This document shows, piece after piece, positions 8,037 through 16,162 of a stretch of 64,000 nucleotides of DNA (position 1 is the first letter of the stretch; each line of letters begins with the position of its first letter). The DNA comes from JABDQW01 sp942492025 (GTDB lineage: Bacteria; Pseudomonadota; Gammaproteobacteria; SZUA-229), in the NCBI GenBank assembly GCA_942492025.1, contig CALODJ010000008.1, positions 496,001 through 560,000 of the forward strand, read 5' to 3'. The position numbers and the translations under genes are program-made. The notes under the pieces were generated by a model. That model did not search any database and was not told where the DNA came from. It worked only from the letters and a program-made list of their open reading frames with translations.

Positions 8037-9743
8037 ATGAGCCGGCAACCAACAAGTTATTTTCACCGCGGCGGTGACCAGGCGCTGTTGGGTGCCACGA
8101 TAGCGGAACATTTCAGCGACGTGGTTGCGCGCTTTGGCGAGCGCGAAGCGGTCGTGTCGTTACCGCAACAACGGCGCCTGAGTTACCGGGCGTTAGCGGA
8201 TGCGGTCGATCGACTGGCCAAAGGCCTGGCAGGTAGCGGCTTTGTCAAAGGCGACCGTATCGGCATCTGGTCGACCAACAATACCGAATGGCTACTGCTG
8301 CAGATGGCCACGGCGCGCATCGGCGCGGTGCTGGTCAACATCAACCCGGCTTACCGCTTGCGCGAACTGGCCTATGCCCTCGAGCGCTCCGAGGTACAGG
8401 GGTTATTTGCGATACCCGCCTTTCGCAGCAGCGATTATGTCGCGATGCTGGTGGAACTGATCCCGGAATTAACACAGTCGAGTCAAGACGCACTGAACAA
8501 CTGTGCGTTCCCACTGCTGCGCAAGGTGATCGTGTACGACCCCGCCGATGCCGAGCATACACAACGGCCGCACGTCGGCTTCACGACCTGGCAGGACGTC
8601 ATCCAGGCCGGCAGCCGCATGACCACAGCAGCACTCGATGCGATCACGGCATCACTGGACCGGGATGATGCCATCAACATCCAGTACACCTCCGGCACCA
8701 CCGGTTTTCCAAAGGCCGTCGTGCTCACGCACCACAATATTCTGAACAACGCCTGGTTCTCGGCCCAATCCATGCACTTCAGTGAGCACGACCGCCTGTG
8801 CGTACCCGTCCCTTTTTATCATTGCTTCGGCATGGTGCTGGCGAATGTGTTGTGTCTGTCCGTCGGGGCCTGCATCGTGATCCCGGCAGAGCACTTCGAT
8901 GCCCTCGAGGTGCTCAAGACCATCGAAGCCGAGCGCTGTAGCGCGATACACGGCGTACCCACGATGTTCATCGCCGAACTGGAACACGAAGACTTCAACA
9001 ACTACGACATGTCCAGTTTGCGAACCGGTATCATGGCCGGCGCACCCTGCCCGCCAGCCCTGATGCAACGCGTGATGCAGGACATGCATTGCAGCGAAAT
9101 ACTGATCGGTTACGGCGAGACCGAAGCCTCGCCACTGACCCACTTGACCACGCGCGATGACAGCCTGGAGCGGCGCACCGAAACCGTGGGCAAAAACCTG
9201 CCGCACCAGGAAGTGAAAATCGTCAACACCGAAACCGGCGCAACCGTTCCGCTCGGCGAGATCGGCGAAATCTGCTTTCGCGGCTATCACATCATGCGCG
9301 GCTACTATGGCCAGCCGGATAAGACCGCCGAAGCTATCGATGCCAATGGCTGGCTCTACTCGGGCGACCTCGGCACCATGGATACCGACGGCTACGTGCG
9401 CATTACCGGACGACGCAAGGAAATGATCATCCGCGGCGGTGAGAACATCTATCCAAAAGAAATCGAGACCTTCCTGTTCACCCACCCGAAGATCGCCCAG
9501 GTCGCCGTATTCGGCGTGCCGGACAAACTGTACGGCGAAGCCATCGCCACCTGGATCCAGCTGCACCACGGTGAACACTGCGTTGAAGAAGAAATTCGTG
9601 ATTACTGCAAAGGCCAGATCGCACATTTCAAAATACCCAAATACATCAGCTTCGTCGACGAATTCCCGATGACCGTGACCGGTAAACTGCAGAAATACCG
9701 CATGCGCAAAATGGCGATCGAGAAGCTGGGCCTGGAAACATAG
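8037..9743 (+). CDS. AMP-forming acyl-CoA synthetase (FadD-like)
   Basis: Adenylate-forming ligase of 568 aa that activates a fatty or aromatic carboxylic acid to its CoA thioester through an acyl-AMP. Motifs in order: P-loop YTSGTTGFPK at 217-226; GYGETEASPLTH (A5) in the middle; SGDLGTMDTDGYVRITGR (A7-A8 hinge); and the C-terminal catalytic lysine in TGKLQKYRMR. It lies 14 nt after the oxidoreductase beta subunit, which suggests the acid it handles belongs to the same pathway. It could recapture free acid released from the acyl-CoA, or feed external acid into it. The chain length preference is not evident. Confidence 0.9.
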   Translation: MSRQPTSYFHRGGDQALLGATIAEHFSDVVARFGEREAVVSLPQQRRLSYRALADAVDRLAKGLAGSGFVKGDRIGIWSTNNTEWLLLQMATARIGAVLVNINPAYRLRELAYALERSEVQGLFAIPAFRSSDYVAMLVELIPELTQSSQDALNNCAFPLLRKVIVYDPADAEHTQRPHVGFTTWQDVIQAGSRMTTAALDAITASLDRDDAINIQYTSGTTGFPKAVVLTHHNILNNAWFSAQSMHFSEHDRLCVPVPFYHCFGMVLANVLCLSVGACIVIPAEHFDALEVLKTIEAERCSAIHGVPTMFIAELEHEDFNNYDMSSLRTGIMAGAPCPPALMQRVMQDMHCSEILIGYGETEASPLTHLTTRDDSLERRTETVGKNLPHQEVKIVNTETGATVPLGEIGEICFRGYHIMRGYYGQPDKTAEAIDANGWLYSGDLGTMDTDGYVRITGRRKEMIIRGGENIYPKEIETFLFTHPKIAQVAVFGVPDKLYGEAIATWIQLHHGEHCVEEEIRDYCKGQIAHFKIPKYISFVDEFPMTVTGKLQKYRMRKMAIEKLGLET

Positions 9744-9799
9744 TGCTCGAAACGCTAACAATCCGTCGCACCACACACAGATCCAACACGCACCATTGC

Positions 9800-9918
9800 T
9801 GTCTGTGTTATGTATTTCGTTGATGAAATAAAGCGTATACGACTGTAGGGTGCGCCGTGCGCACCAAAATCAGTGCAACAAGCCTGATTGCTGCCGATTG
9901 GTGCGCACGGCGCACCCT
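9800..9918. repeat. GTGCGC palindromic repeat, copy 3, with upstream module
   Basis: Palindrome at 9845-9918 (GGGTGCGCCGTGCGCACC; right arm GTGCGCACGGCGCACCC). It is preceded by a leader of about 45 bp containing TGTATTTCGTTGATGAAATA, nearly the same as before copies 5 and 9. It stands at the 3' end of the acyl-CoA synthetase gene. Confidence 0.85.
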
Positions 9919-9958
9919 TTGCTGAAACGCAGGTCGCAGAATTGACGGAGGCATTTAT

Positions 9959-10195
9959 TGTCCGCAAATGAACGCGAATAACGCAAATGTTTTTTTAGTT
10001 GCAGGGCGCCATTAACATTCGGTCATTGCGAACGAAGTGACGCATGAATTTTGTCAGGCGCAAAATTAACGCAAAGAGTGCGGCCGCGCAGGAGAAAATG
10101 CATGGATGAATTCCTGTAATCCTGTGGCCTAAGAAGTGAAAGGGAAACGTCCCTTTTAAAAAAGGAAGGATGCCTGAAGTAACATAGGTAGCCAA
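9959..10195. repeat. Composite of decayed repeat fragments in a long non-coding gap
   Basis: The gap 9744-10611 (868 bp) contains no convincing gene before 10612. Bases 9960-9988 resemble the CCGCAAATGAACGCGAATAA repeat also seen near 42.6 kb. From 10022 a fragment related to the 61-kb mobile element begins (TCATTGCGAACGAAGTGACG). It includes a stem-loop AATTTTG-loop-CAAAATT at 10047-10067 followed by AACGC and AGTGCGGCCGC, shared with 61017-61055. A second hairpin AAGGGA-AACG-TCCCTT sits at 10140-10155 and is followed by an A-rich tract. Bases 10200-10600 show nothing I recognise. Confidence 0.6.
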
Positions 10196-10611
10196 CAGAT
10201 AAAGACACTGGATACCAGCTTAGAACATGCTGGAAGGAGGCTTCAGCAAGATAGCATCTTCGGTGAAGCACTATGAAATGTATCCTTTAATTACGATATG
10301 CATGGTGGACGTCAGCCAGCATTCGATGCATGTGCTGCTTATCTGGGCGAGACGTCGCTTAGAGGATTTTGAAAGGCATAGCGTTAATCAATCCGATCTA
10401 CAAAATTCGATCCCTTCTGGCTTGACAGCCGCTTTGGTTACTATTTATAGTGATTTTAGCAAGCTTTAGTCACTCGTATGCTATTCACGGTCAGAGCGGA
10501 TCAATGCGTCCCATCACGAGCAACGACACGGCGCAATCAGCTTAGCTTTTATGTCAGACTGAAGCAGGCTTTGAGGAAATAACAGCAGGGATTTAACAGG
10601 GAGTAAAAAGG

Positions 10612-10857
10612 ATGCTGGAAACTGAAAAAAGACGATCGGTTGTCATTGGTGGTGAAAAACTTGAGATCATTGCAACCGAGTTTGGGGATTACGAATGGAT
10701 GCTCGCAATAGAGAATTCGCGCGGAATCCAATCGATATGGTTTGAGATGTTCCCATCAGCTCACCAGGCTATTGCAGCAGGACTCAACGCGATCGAAGCA
10801 GAAGGCGTCGAGACTTTCTCGACTATTGAAGACTTCGATTATCTTCCTGATGGATAA
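10612..10857 (+). CDS. Small conserved-looking hypothetical protein (81 aa)
   Basis: An 81-aa acidic cytoplasmic protein with no signal or membrane segment. The ATG at 10612 follows GGGAGTAAAAAGG, a good Shine-Dalgarno sequence, and the composition looks like real protein (IEAEGVETFSTIEDFDYLPDG at the end), so I accept it despite its size. I do not recognise a family. It stands alone: the acyl-CoA synthetase ends about 870 bp upstream, and the V-type ATPase operon converges on it from the other side, ending 49 nt away. Confidence 0.55.
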   Translation: MLETEKRRSVVIGGEKLEIIATEFGDYEWMLAIENSRGIQSIWFEMFPSAHQAIAAGLNAIEAEGVETFSTIEDFDYLPDG

Positions 10858-10906
10858 ATCCTGAAGCCGTTCATCACGTTGCGTCAGGCGCTGTGCTCAT
10901 GTTGCA

Positions 10907-11536
10907 TCAGAGGCTGCGCTTTTGGGCGTTGGCCTCACGTAAGCGCTTTATCTGGAACAGCGTGCCGCGTTCCTCTTCTTCCAGTGCCTCGGCGATCTGC
11001 TTGATCACTTTCTTGTACGCGGGAATGATGTTGTATTTGAGGGCATTGACGCGTTTCTGCGCCTTGCGTTGCTCGCTGATCAAACGGTACAGGGCCATCT
11101 CCACTGCAGCCAGCTCGGCCAGCCTCACCGCTGCCCGGGCGAAAGCCTGTCGGGCTTCGTCAAAACTGGGACCGGTACCGAGCAAGCCAACAGGCCTCGG
11201 CGGCACCACGGCCGCCTCGACCGAAGGATATTGAATACCGATCGAACGCCTGGGCAGCACTTTCATGCTGGTCGATGGGGACGCGCCCAGGCTGGCCTGC
11301 AGGATGTTGCGATCGCCCATGCGCAGTTGCGCAATGCTGAGCCAACGGTAGGCCTGGCGCAGCATTTCATGCGCGGCGCGCTTCTTTTCCTGATACTCCT
11401 TGATGTGTTGATAGACCAGCCGCGTCAGCAGTTCACGCTTGCGCTCGAGTAACGCGTGTCCGCCCTCGAGGAATTTTACTTGTTTGCGCAAGTTGAGCAG
11501 CGCACTCTTGGTCGGCGCTGTACGCAAGCGGTTCAT
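10907..11536 (-). CDS. ntpD: V/A-type ATPase subunit D
   Basis: Central-stalk subunit of the V/A-type rotary ATPase (209 aa). It begins RTAPTKSALLNLRKQVKFLEGGHALLERKRELL, the hallmark of the family, and is predicted to be two long helices forming the coiled-coil rotor shaft, with the second in the C-terminal half (RVNALKYNIIPAYKKVIKQI). It is the last gene of the operon. Its start overlaps the subunit B stop by 4 nt, so coupling with B is likely. No clear terminator is visible in the 49 nt downstream. Confidence 0.92.
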   Translation of the reverse strand: MNRLRTAPTKSALLNLRKQVKFLEGGHALLERKRELLTRLVYQHIKEYQEKKRAAHEMLRQAYRWLSIAQLRMGDRNILQASLGASPSTSMKVLPRRSIGIQYPSVEAAVVPPRPVGLLGTGPSFDEARQAFARAAVRLAELAAVEMALYRLISEQRKAQKRVNALKYNIIPAYKKVIKQIAEALEEEERGTLFQIKRLREANAQKRSL

Positions 11537-12921
11537 GCCGTTTTGTCTCCACCGCGATAGTAATGCGCAAGATCGGTTTCACTAACGCGGGTCAGTGCAT
11601 CGCGCGGAAAGCGAGATAATAACTCCCAGGCGATGTTCAGCGTCTCGATGATGCTGCGATTTTCGTCTTCACCCTGACCGACGAAGCGTTTGTCGAACTC
11701 GGTCGCGAACTCCAGATAGCGCTGATCGCGTTGGGACAGTTCTTCGGCACCAATGATCGACGCCAGGTTACGCGCTTCCTGAGCTTTGGCGTACAGCGCG
11801 TAGAGTTGGTTGGCAACACGCGGATGGTCTTCGCGGGTATCGTCTTTGCCGATACCGTCTTTCATCAGACGCGACAGCGACGGCGCAATGTCTACCGGCG
11901 GATAAACGCCCTTGTTGTGCAATTCTCGCGACAACACGATCTGGCCCTCGGTGATATAACCGGTCAAGTCGGGAATCGGGTGGGTGATGTCATCGGATGG
12001 CATCGTCACTACCGGAACCATCGTCACCGAACCGTGGCGATCACGGATGCGCCCGGAACGCTCGTAGATCTCGGACAAGTCTGAATACAAATAACCAGGA
12101 TAGCCTTTACGCGCCGGCACATCACCCTTGGCCGTGGCGACTTCGCGCAGGGCTTCCGAGTAGTTGGTCATGTCGGTCATGACCACGAGTACGTGACGGT
12201 CGAGGTCGAAAGCCAGGTACTCGGCCGCGGTCAGCGCAACACGCGGCAAGGCCAGGCGCTCGACCGGGGGATCGTCGGCATGGTTGACGAACATCACAAC
12301 ATTGCCGAGCACGCCGGAGTCGGAGAACGACTCCTCGAAGAAGCGCGCATCCGAGTAGGACACGCCCATGGCGGCAAACACGATGGCAAAATTGCTGGCC
12401 TCGCCGGGCAGTCGTGCCTGGCGTACGATCTGTGCGGCCAGCCGGTTGTGCGGCAGACCCGAGGCCGAGAAGATCGGTAGCTTTTGTCCGCGCGTCAGCG
12501 AGTTCAGTCCGTCGATTGTAGAAACGCCGGTCTGGATGAATTCACGCGGATAGTTGCGCGCTGCCGGGTTGATCGCCGAGCCATTGACATTGCGCTGCTC
12601 ACCTTCGACGATCGGGGGCCGGCCGTCACACGGTTCTCCTATACCATTGAAAACACGCCCGAGCAGACCGGGGCTGACCGTCAGCACCAGCGATTGATCG
12701 AGGAAGCGCACCCAGGTATTCTCGAGATCCAGATCGTCGGTACCCTCGAATACCTGGATCAGGGTCTCATTCTCAGCAGAAAGAATCACCTGGCCGTTGC
12801 GTATGCGGCCCTGATGGTCGCGGATGCGCGCACGGTCGCCGAAGGCGACCTTTTCCACGCCTTTGACGACCAGCAGACCGCCCTGCGCCGCCGTCGCGCG
12901 GCGGTATTCGACATCGCTCAT
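11533..12921 (-). CDS. ntpB: V/A-type ATPase subunit B (non-catalytic)
   Basis: Non-catalytic hexamer subunit (462 aa) that alternates with subunit A in the V1 head. It has the ATPase fold with a degenerate P-loop (FSASGLPHNRLA where subunit A has GPFGAGKT), the conserved SGRIRDRHGSVTMVPVVTMPSDDITHPIPDLTGY region split over the middle, and the C-terminal helical domain. Length is normal for the family. The start at 12921 overlaps the end of subunit A by 4 nt. Confidence 0.95.
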   Translation of the reverse strand: MSDVEYRRATAAQGGLLVVKGVEKVAFGDRARIRDHQGRIRNGQVILSAENETLIQVFEGTDDLDLENTWVRFLDQSLVLTVSPGLLGRVFNGIGEPCDGRPPIVEGEQRNVNGSAINPAARNYPREFIQTGVSTIDGLNSLTRGQKLPIFSASGLPHNRLAAQIVRQARLPGEASNFAIVFAAMGVSYSDARFFEESFSDSGVLGNVVMFVNHADDPPVERLALPRVALTAAEYLAFDLDRHVLVVMTDMTNYSEALREVATAKGDVPARKGYPGYLYSDLSEIYERSGRIRDRHGSVTMVPVVTMPSDDITHPIPDLTGYITEGQIVLSRELHNKGVYPPVDIAPSLSRLMKDGIGKDDTREDHPRVANQLYALYAKAQEARNLASIIGAEELSQRDQRYLEFATEFDKRFVGQGEDENRSIIETLNIAWELLSRFPRDALTRVSETDLAHYYRGGDKTA

Positions 12922-14714
12922 GACGTTGCCTCCTGACTGGATGCATATTCACTGTGCAGCGAGGCGAGGGTATCGTAGACCTCGGTGGCAAACTCGGCGA
13001 GGCCGTCGGTTTCCTCGCTGCGCCAGGTCGATTTGGCCCGACGGATGCGTGCCATCAACGGGTGCTCGGCCAGTTCCTGCACCGGGGCACCGAGTTCGAT
13101 CAATCTTTTACCGCGATCGAATACTTGCATCACCAGCTCGAGCAGCTCGAACTGCTTGCCTGGGGAACAATAGCTATCGGCATCATCGAGCGCGCTCTGT
13201 TGCAAAACCGCCTCCTTGATCAATGCAGCGCCTTCGAGTTCCCAGCGCTGTTCGTGCGACAACGCTTCCGGCCCGACCAGATTGACGATACGGGATAACT
13301 CGGCATCGCGCGCGAGCAGCCCCAAGGCCTCTTCGCGACGCTTACCCCAATGACCGTTGATGTTCTCTGCCCACCAACCAGCGGCGACCGAGACATCCTG
13401 TGAAAAGCTGTCGACCCAGTCGACCGAGGGATAGTGACGTGCGTCCGCCAGCTCCTTGGACAACGCCCAGAAGGTCTGGATAATCTCCTTGGTGTGACTG
13501 GTCACCGGTTCGGAAAAATCACCGCCAGGTGGCGACACTGCACCGATCAACGTCACCGAACCGCGCTCGCCAGCGAGCGTCTGTACGCGACCGGCGCGTT
13601 CGTAAACCGCCGCCAGTCGAGATCCGAGATAGGCCGGGTAGCCCTCCTCGACCGGCATGTGTCCGAGGCGACCGGACACCTCACGCAGGGCTTCGGCCCA
13701 GCGCGAGGTCGAGTCAGCGAGCATGACCACATCATGGCCCTGATCGCGAAAATACTCGGCGATCGTCATGCCCACGTAGACCGAAGCCTCGCGCGCCACC
13801 ACCGGCATATTGGAGGTATTGGCAACCAACAACGTGCGCTCCATCATGCCGCGACCGGTGTAAGGATCCTGCAGTTGCGGGAAGCTCTCGAGCACGTCGA
13901 CCATTTCGTTGCCACGCTCACCGCAGCCGACATAGATCACGATATCCGCATTGGACCAGCGCGCGACCTGCTGCTGCACCATGGTCTTGCCCGCGCCGAA
14001 AGGTCCTGGCACCGCACCCTTGCCACCCTTGAGTAACGGGAAGAAGGTGTCGAGGATGCGCTGCCCGGTGATCAACGGCTCGACGCCGTGATCCCGTCTG
14101 CTATACGGACGCGGGATGCGCACCGGCCAACGGTGATAGAGGTTGAGCCTGTGAACCTGGTCATTTTTGTCGCGAATCTGCGCAATGGTATCCTCGAGCG
14201 TGTATTCACCGGCGTGGGCAAGGTCGATCAGCTCACCTTGGACATTGGGCGGCACCATGATGCGGTGCTCGATGGTCTCGGTTTCCTGCACGGTGCCGAG
14301 GAGTTCCCCGGCACCAATGGTGTCGCCGGGTTCCAGGCCATCGCAGGGCAAGAAGGTCCACTGCCGCGTGCGATCGAGGGAATCGATGGCCAGTCCACGC
14401 GGGATATTGTCGCCGGCAACGCGAGCGATTTCGGTCAACGGCCGTTGCATGCCGTCGAAGATGCCTTGCAGCAGACCCGGCCCGAGTTCAACCGTTAACG
14501 GACGGCCCAGGCCGTGCACCGCCTCACCCGGGCGCAGCCCTTCGGTCGACTCGTAAGCCTGGACGATCGCGATATCGCCTTCGAGGGCGATGATTTCGCC
14601 GACGATGTCGAGACTGCCGATGCGGACCTGTTCACCATTGCGCGCGCCTATCATGTTGATGCGAAGGATGGGGCCATTGATTTCGATAATGCGTCCAACG
14701 CGTGCTTCACTCAT
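12918..14714 (-). CDS. ntpA: V/A-type ATPase subunit A (catalytic)
   Basis: Catalytic subunit (598 aa). An N-terminal beta barrel is followed by the long non-homologous insertion typical of V/A-type A subunits (about 115-200), then Walker A GPFGAGKT at 237-244, and the conserved YVGCGERGNEM and LADSTSRWAEALRE segments carrying catalytic Glu and Arg-side elements. It hydrolyses or makes ATP in the cytoplasmic head. Start ATG at 14714 overlaps the subunit E stop. No truncation or missing catalytic residue is seen. Confidence 0.95.
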   Translation of the reverse strand: MSEARVGRIIEINGPILRINMIGARNGEQVRIGSLDIVGEIIALEGDIAIVQAYESTEGLRPGEAVHGLGRPLTVELGPGLLQGIFDGMQRPLTEIARVAGDNIPRGLAIDSLDRTRQWTFLPCDGLEPGDTIGAGELLGTVQETETIEHRIMVPPNVQGELIDLAHAGEYTLEDTIAQIRDKNDQVHRLNLYHRWPVRIPRPYSRRDHGVEPLITGQRILDTFFPLLKGGKGAVPGPFGAGKTMVQQQVARWSNADIVIYVGCGERGNEMVDVLESFPQLQDPYTGRGMMERTLLVANTSNMPVVAREASVYVGMTIAEYFRDQGHDVVMLADSTSRWAEALREVSGRLGHMPVEEGYPAYLGSRLAAVYERAGRVQTLAGERGSVTLIGAVSPPGGDFSEPVTSHTKEIIQTFWALSKELADARHYPSVDWVDSFSQDVSVAAGWWAENINGHWGKRREEALGLLARDAELSRIVNLVGPEALSHEQRWELEGAALIKEAVLQQSALDDADSYCSPGKQFELLELVMQVFDRGKRLIELGAPVQELAEHPLMARIRRAKSTWRSEETDGLAEFATEVYDTLASLHSEYASSQEATS

Positions 14715-15373
14715 TGCGGACCTCCACTACGCGCGCTGGCGCTGATATCGGCTGGGAACAACTCGTGCAGGATCACGCGCTGGACATCAGCAGCGAAGCG
14801 CGACAGGCGACCTTCGAAGCGGTTGTCGACTTGAGCGCGGTTGTCTACAGTACGGACGTTGATGCCGCCCAGTCCGCGGACCGGTTCATCGGCGAGTAAG
14901 ATAGTGCGCTGCGGGGCCGCCTCGGCGACCAGATCGGGCCATTCCTCGTCAAGCCACAACAGATCGTCCGCATTGACTTCGGCAACCAGATCGCCATCCG
15001 GCAACACAGCGGCGGCATCGCGCACCATCTTCGTTAGCCAGGCCCGGTAGGCCTTGAGATCGTTACAGAAGGTCTTCATGTGTTCTGTCAGGCGTGTCTG
15101 CACGGTTTGCACCAACTCCCAGCGCAGTTGGTCGAGGCGGCTCTGCATCTTGAGTTCGCCAGCCTGGGTCACGCGGTGAAAGTGCCGTTCAGCCTCGTCC
15201 TTGATGGCCATGAGCTCGCGTTCCTCGGCCGTCTGTAAGTGTTCGGCGGCATCGCGCAGAATGATATCGCGCTGACGGTTGGCCTTGTCATGGAATTCTT
15301 GCGCCAGCTCTTCGGCGCGTTTCATGATCGCGTCTTCCAATGCTTGCAGTTGGCTATTTTCAGGTTGTGTCAT
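14711..15373 (-). CDS. ntpE: V/A-type ATPase subunit E (peripheral stalk)
   Basis: Peripheral-stalk subunit (220 aa). The N-terminal half is a long charged helix (EDAIMKRAEELAQEFHDKANRQRD, continuing to about residue 110). The C-terminal half is the alpha/beta domain that contacts the head, with DRRV-type segments seen here as VRTVDNRAQVDNRFEGRL. The latter motif, NRFEGRL after a VDN repeat, is typical of V-ATPase E. It overlaps subunits F and A by 4 nt each. It would pair with the small coiled-coil subunit encoded at the head of the operon. Confidence 0.9.
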   Translation of the reverse strand: MTQPENSQLQALEDAIMKRAEELAQEFHDKANRQRDIILRDAAEHLQTAEERELMAIKDEAERHFHRVTQAGELKMQSRLDQLRWELVQTVQTRLTEHMKTFCNDLKAYRAWLTKMVRDAAAVLPDGDLVAEVNADDLLWLDEEWPDLVAEAAPQRTILLADEPVRGLGGINVRTVDNRAQVDNRFEGRLSRFAADVQRVILHELFPADISASARSGGPQ

Positions 15374-15699
15374 GCCATGTCTCCATCCATGCCCAACAGT
15401 TGTTCGATGCGATCATCGACCGAGCTATGCATCTCATCCGGCCGATTCAACGGCGGCACCTGGGTCAGCAGAATACGGCCACCTTCGCTGCGAACCCATT
15501 CCAGACGCTGACTATCCGACTCGGCAAGATCCTGATCGATCACAACCAAAGCCGGCGTGCGCGAGGCGCGCAGTTCATCCAGTAATCGATCCAGTTGCGC
15601 GGCATCAGCACCCGGGTAGACCTCGAAACCAGCGAGACGAAAACCAGTCGCCAATGAGGCTGCGCCCAAAAAAACCTGGCGTGTTGGTGTGGGTTCCAT
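15370..15699 (-). CDS. ntpF: V/A-type ATPase subunit F
   Basis: A 109-aa Rossmann-like subunit of the rotor. The first strand and loop (VFLGAASLATGFRLAGFEVYPG) match family members, which usually begin with a short strand, then GFRLAG. The middle part ALVVIDQDLAE is the second strand. It binds subunit D in the central stalk. It lies between K and E in the operon, 4 nt from the end of K. Confidence 0.85.
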   Translation of the reverse strand: MEPTPTRQVFLGAASLATGFRLAGFEVYPGADAAQLDRLLDELRASRTPALVVIDQDLAESDSQRLEWVRSEGGRILLTQVPPLNRPDEMHSSVDDRIEQLLGMDGDMA

Positions 15700-15703
15700 G
15701 GTG

Positions 15704-16150
15704 TCAGACCCGGTTCAACAGCAGGATCGAGATCACCAGGCCGTAGATCGCCAGACCCTCTGCGAGGCCGAGGTAGACGAGGGTTCGGCCAAACATTTCC
15801 GGTTTCTCGGAGACGGCCGCGAGCGAAGCAGCACCAATCGGCCCCACCGCGATACCGGCACCGATCGTGCTCAACGCGGTCGGCAACCCAATGCCGATGA
15901 AGGCCAGTCCCATACCGGTGCTGATCTCGGCAAGCCCACCTGCGGCACCTTCGGCCGCGGCCAGAGCATCGTTGACACCGAGAAAGGCCGCTACTGCCTG
16001 GGCGCCAAAAAACAGCGCGAGGTTGGTGAAGACCGTTGGCTTGAACAAGCGTCGGGCGCGCTCCGGTTGCAGTGGCCTGTAATGCAGATAGATACCGGTC
16101 GCGATCATTCCCAGCAGTGCGAGGGTGAGTAGTGTGATGATGGTCGTCAT
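15704..16150 (-). CDS. ntpK: V/A-type ATPase subunit K (membrane rotor proteolipid)
   Basis: Membrane rotor subunit of 148 aa. The C-terminal 75 residues form one c-type hairpin: a glycine-rich helix (GIGLPTALSTIGAGIAVG, about 86-103), the loop SEKPEMFGR, and a helix with the ion-binding glutamate E131 in YLGLAEGLAIYGL. The N-terminal 60 residues add two further hydrophobic segments (about 4-22 and 40-58), separated by a basic stretch. They lack a second carboxylate, so only one ion site is present per chain. E131 is followed by Gly, without the Ser/Thr often seen in sodium-binding rotors, so proton coupling is my guess; the ion is not proven. The leading segment may be a cleaved signal-like helix. 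Confidence 0.85.
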   Translation of the reverse strand: MTTIITLLTLALLGMIATGIYLHYRPLQPERARRLFKPTVFTNLALFFGAQAVAAFLGVNDALAAAEGAAGGLAEISTGMGLAFIGIGLPTALSTIGAGIAVGPIGAASLAAVSEKPEMFGRTLVYLGLAEGLAIYGLVISILLLNRV

Positions 16151-16162
16151 GGTTGCTCCTGA

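Noticed and set aside
8652..9776. 374-codon open frame opposite the acyl-CoA synthetase gene
   Set aside because: Shadow of a strongly conserved gene; no family motif or start signal.
10227..10469. Open frame of 80 codons in the long gap before 10612
   Set aside because: No ribosome binding site, odd composition, and no signal or motif; likely chance.
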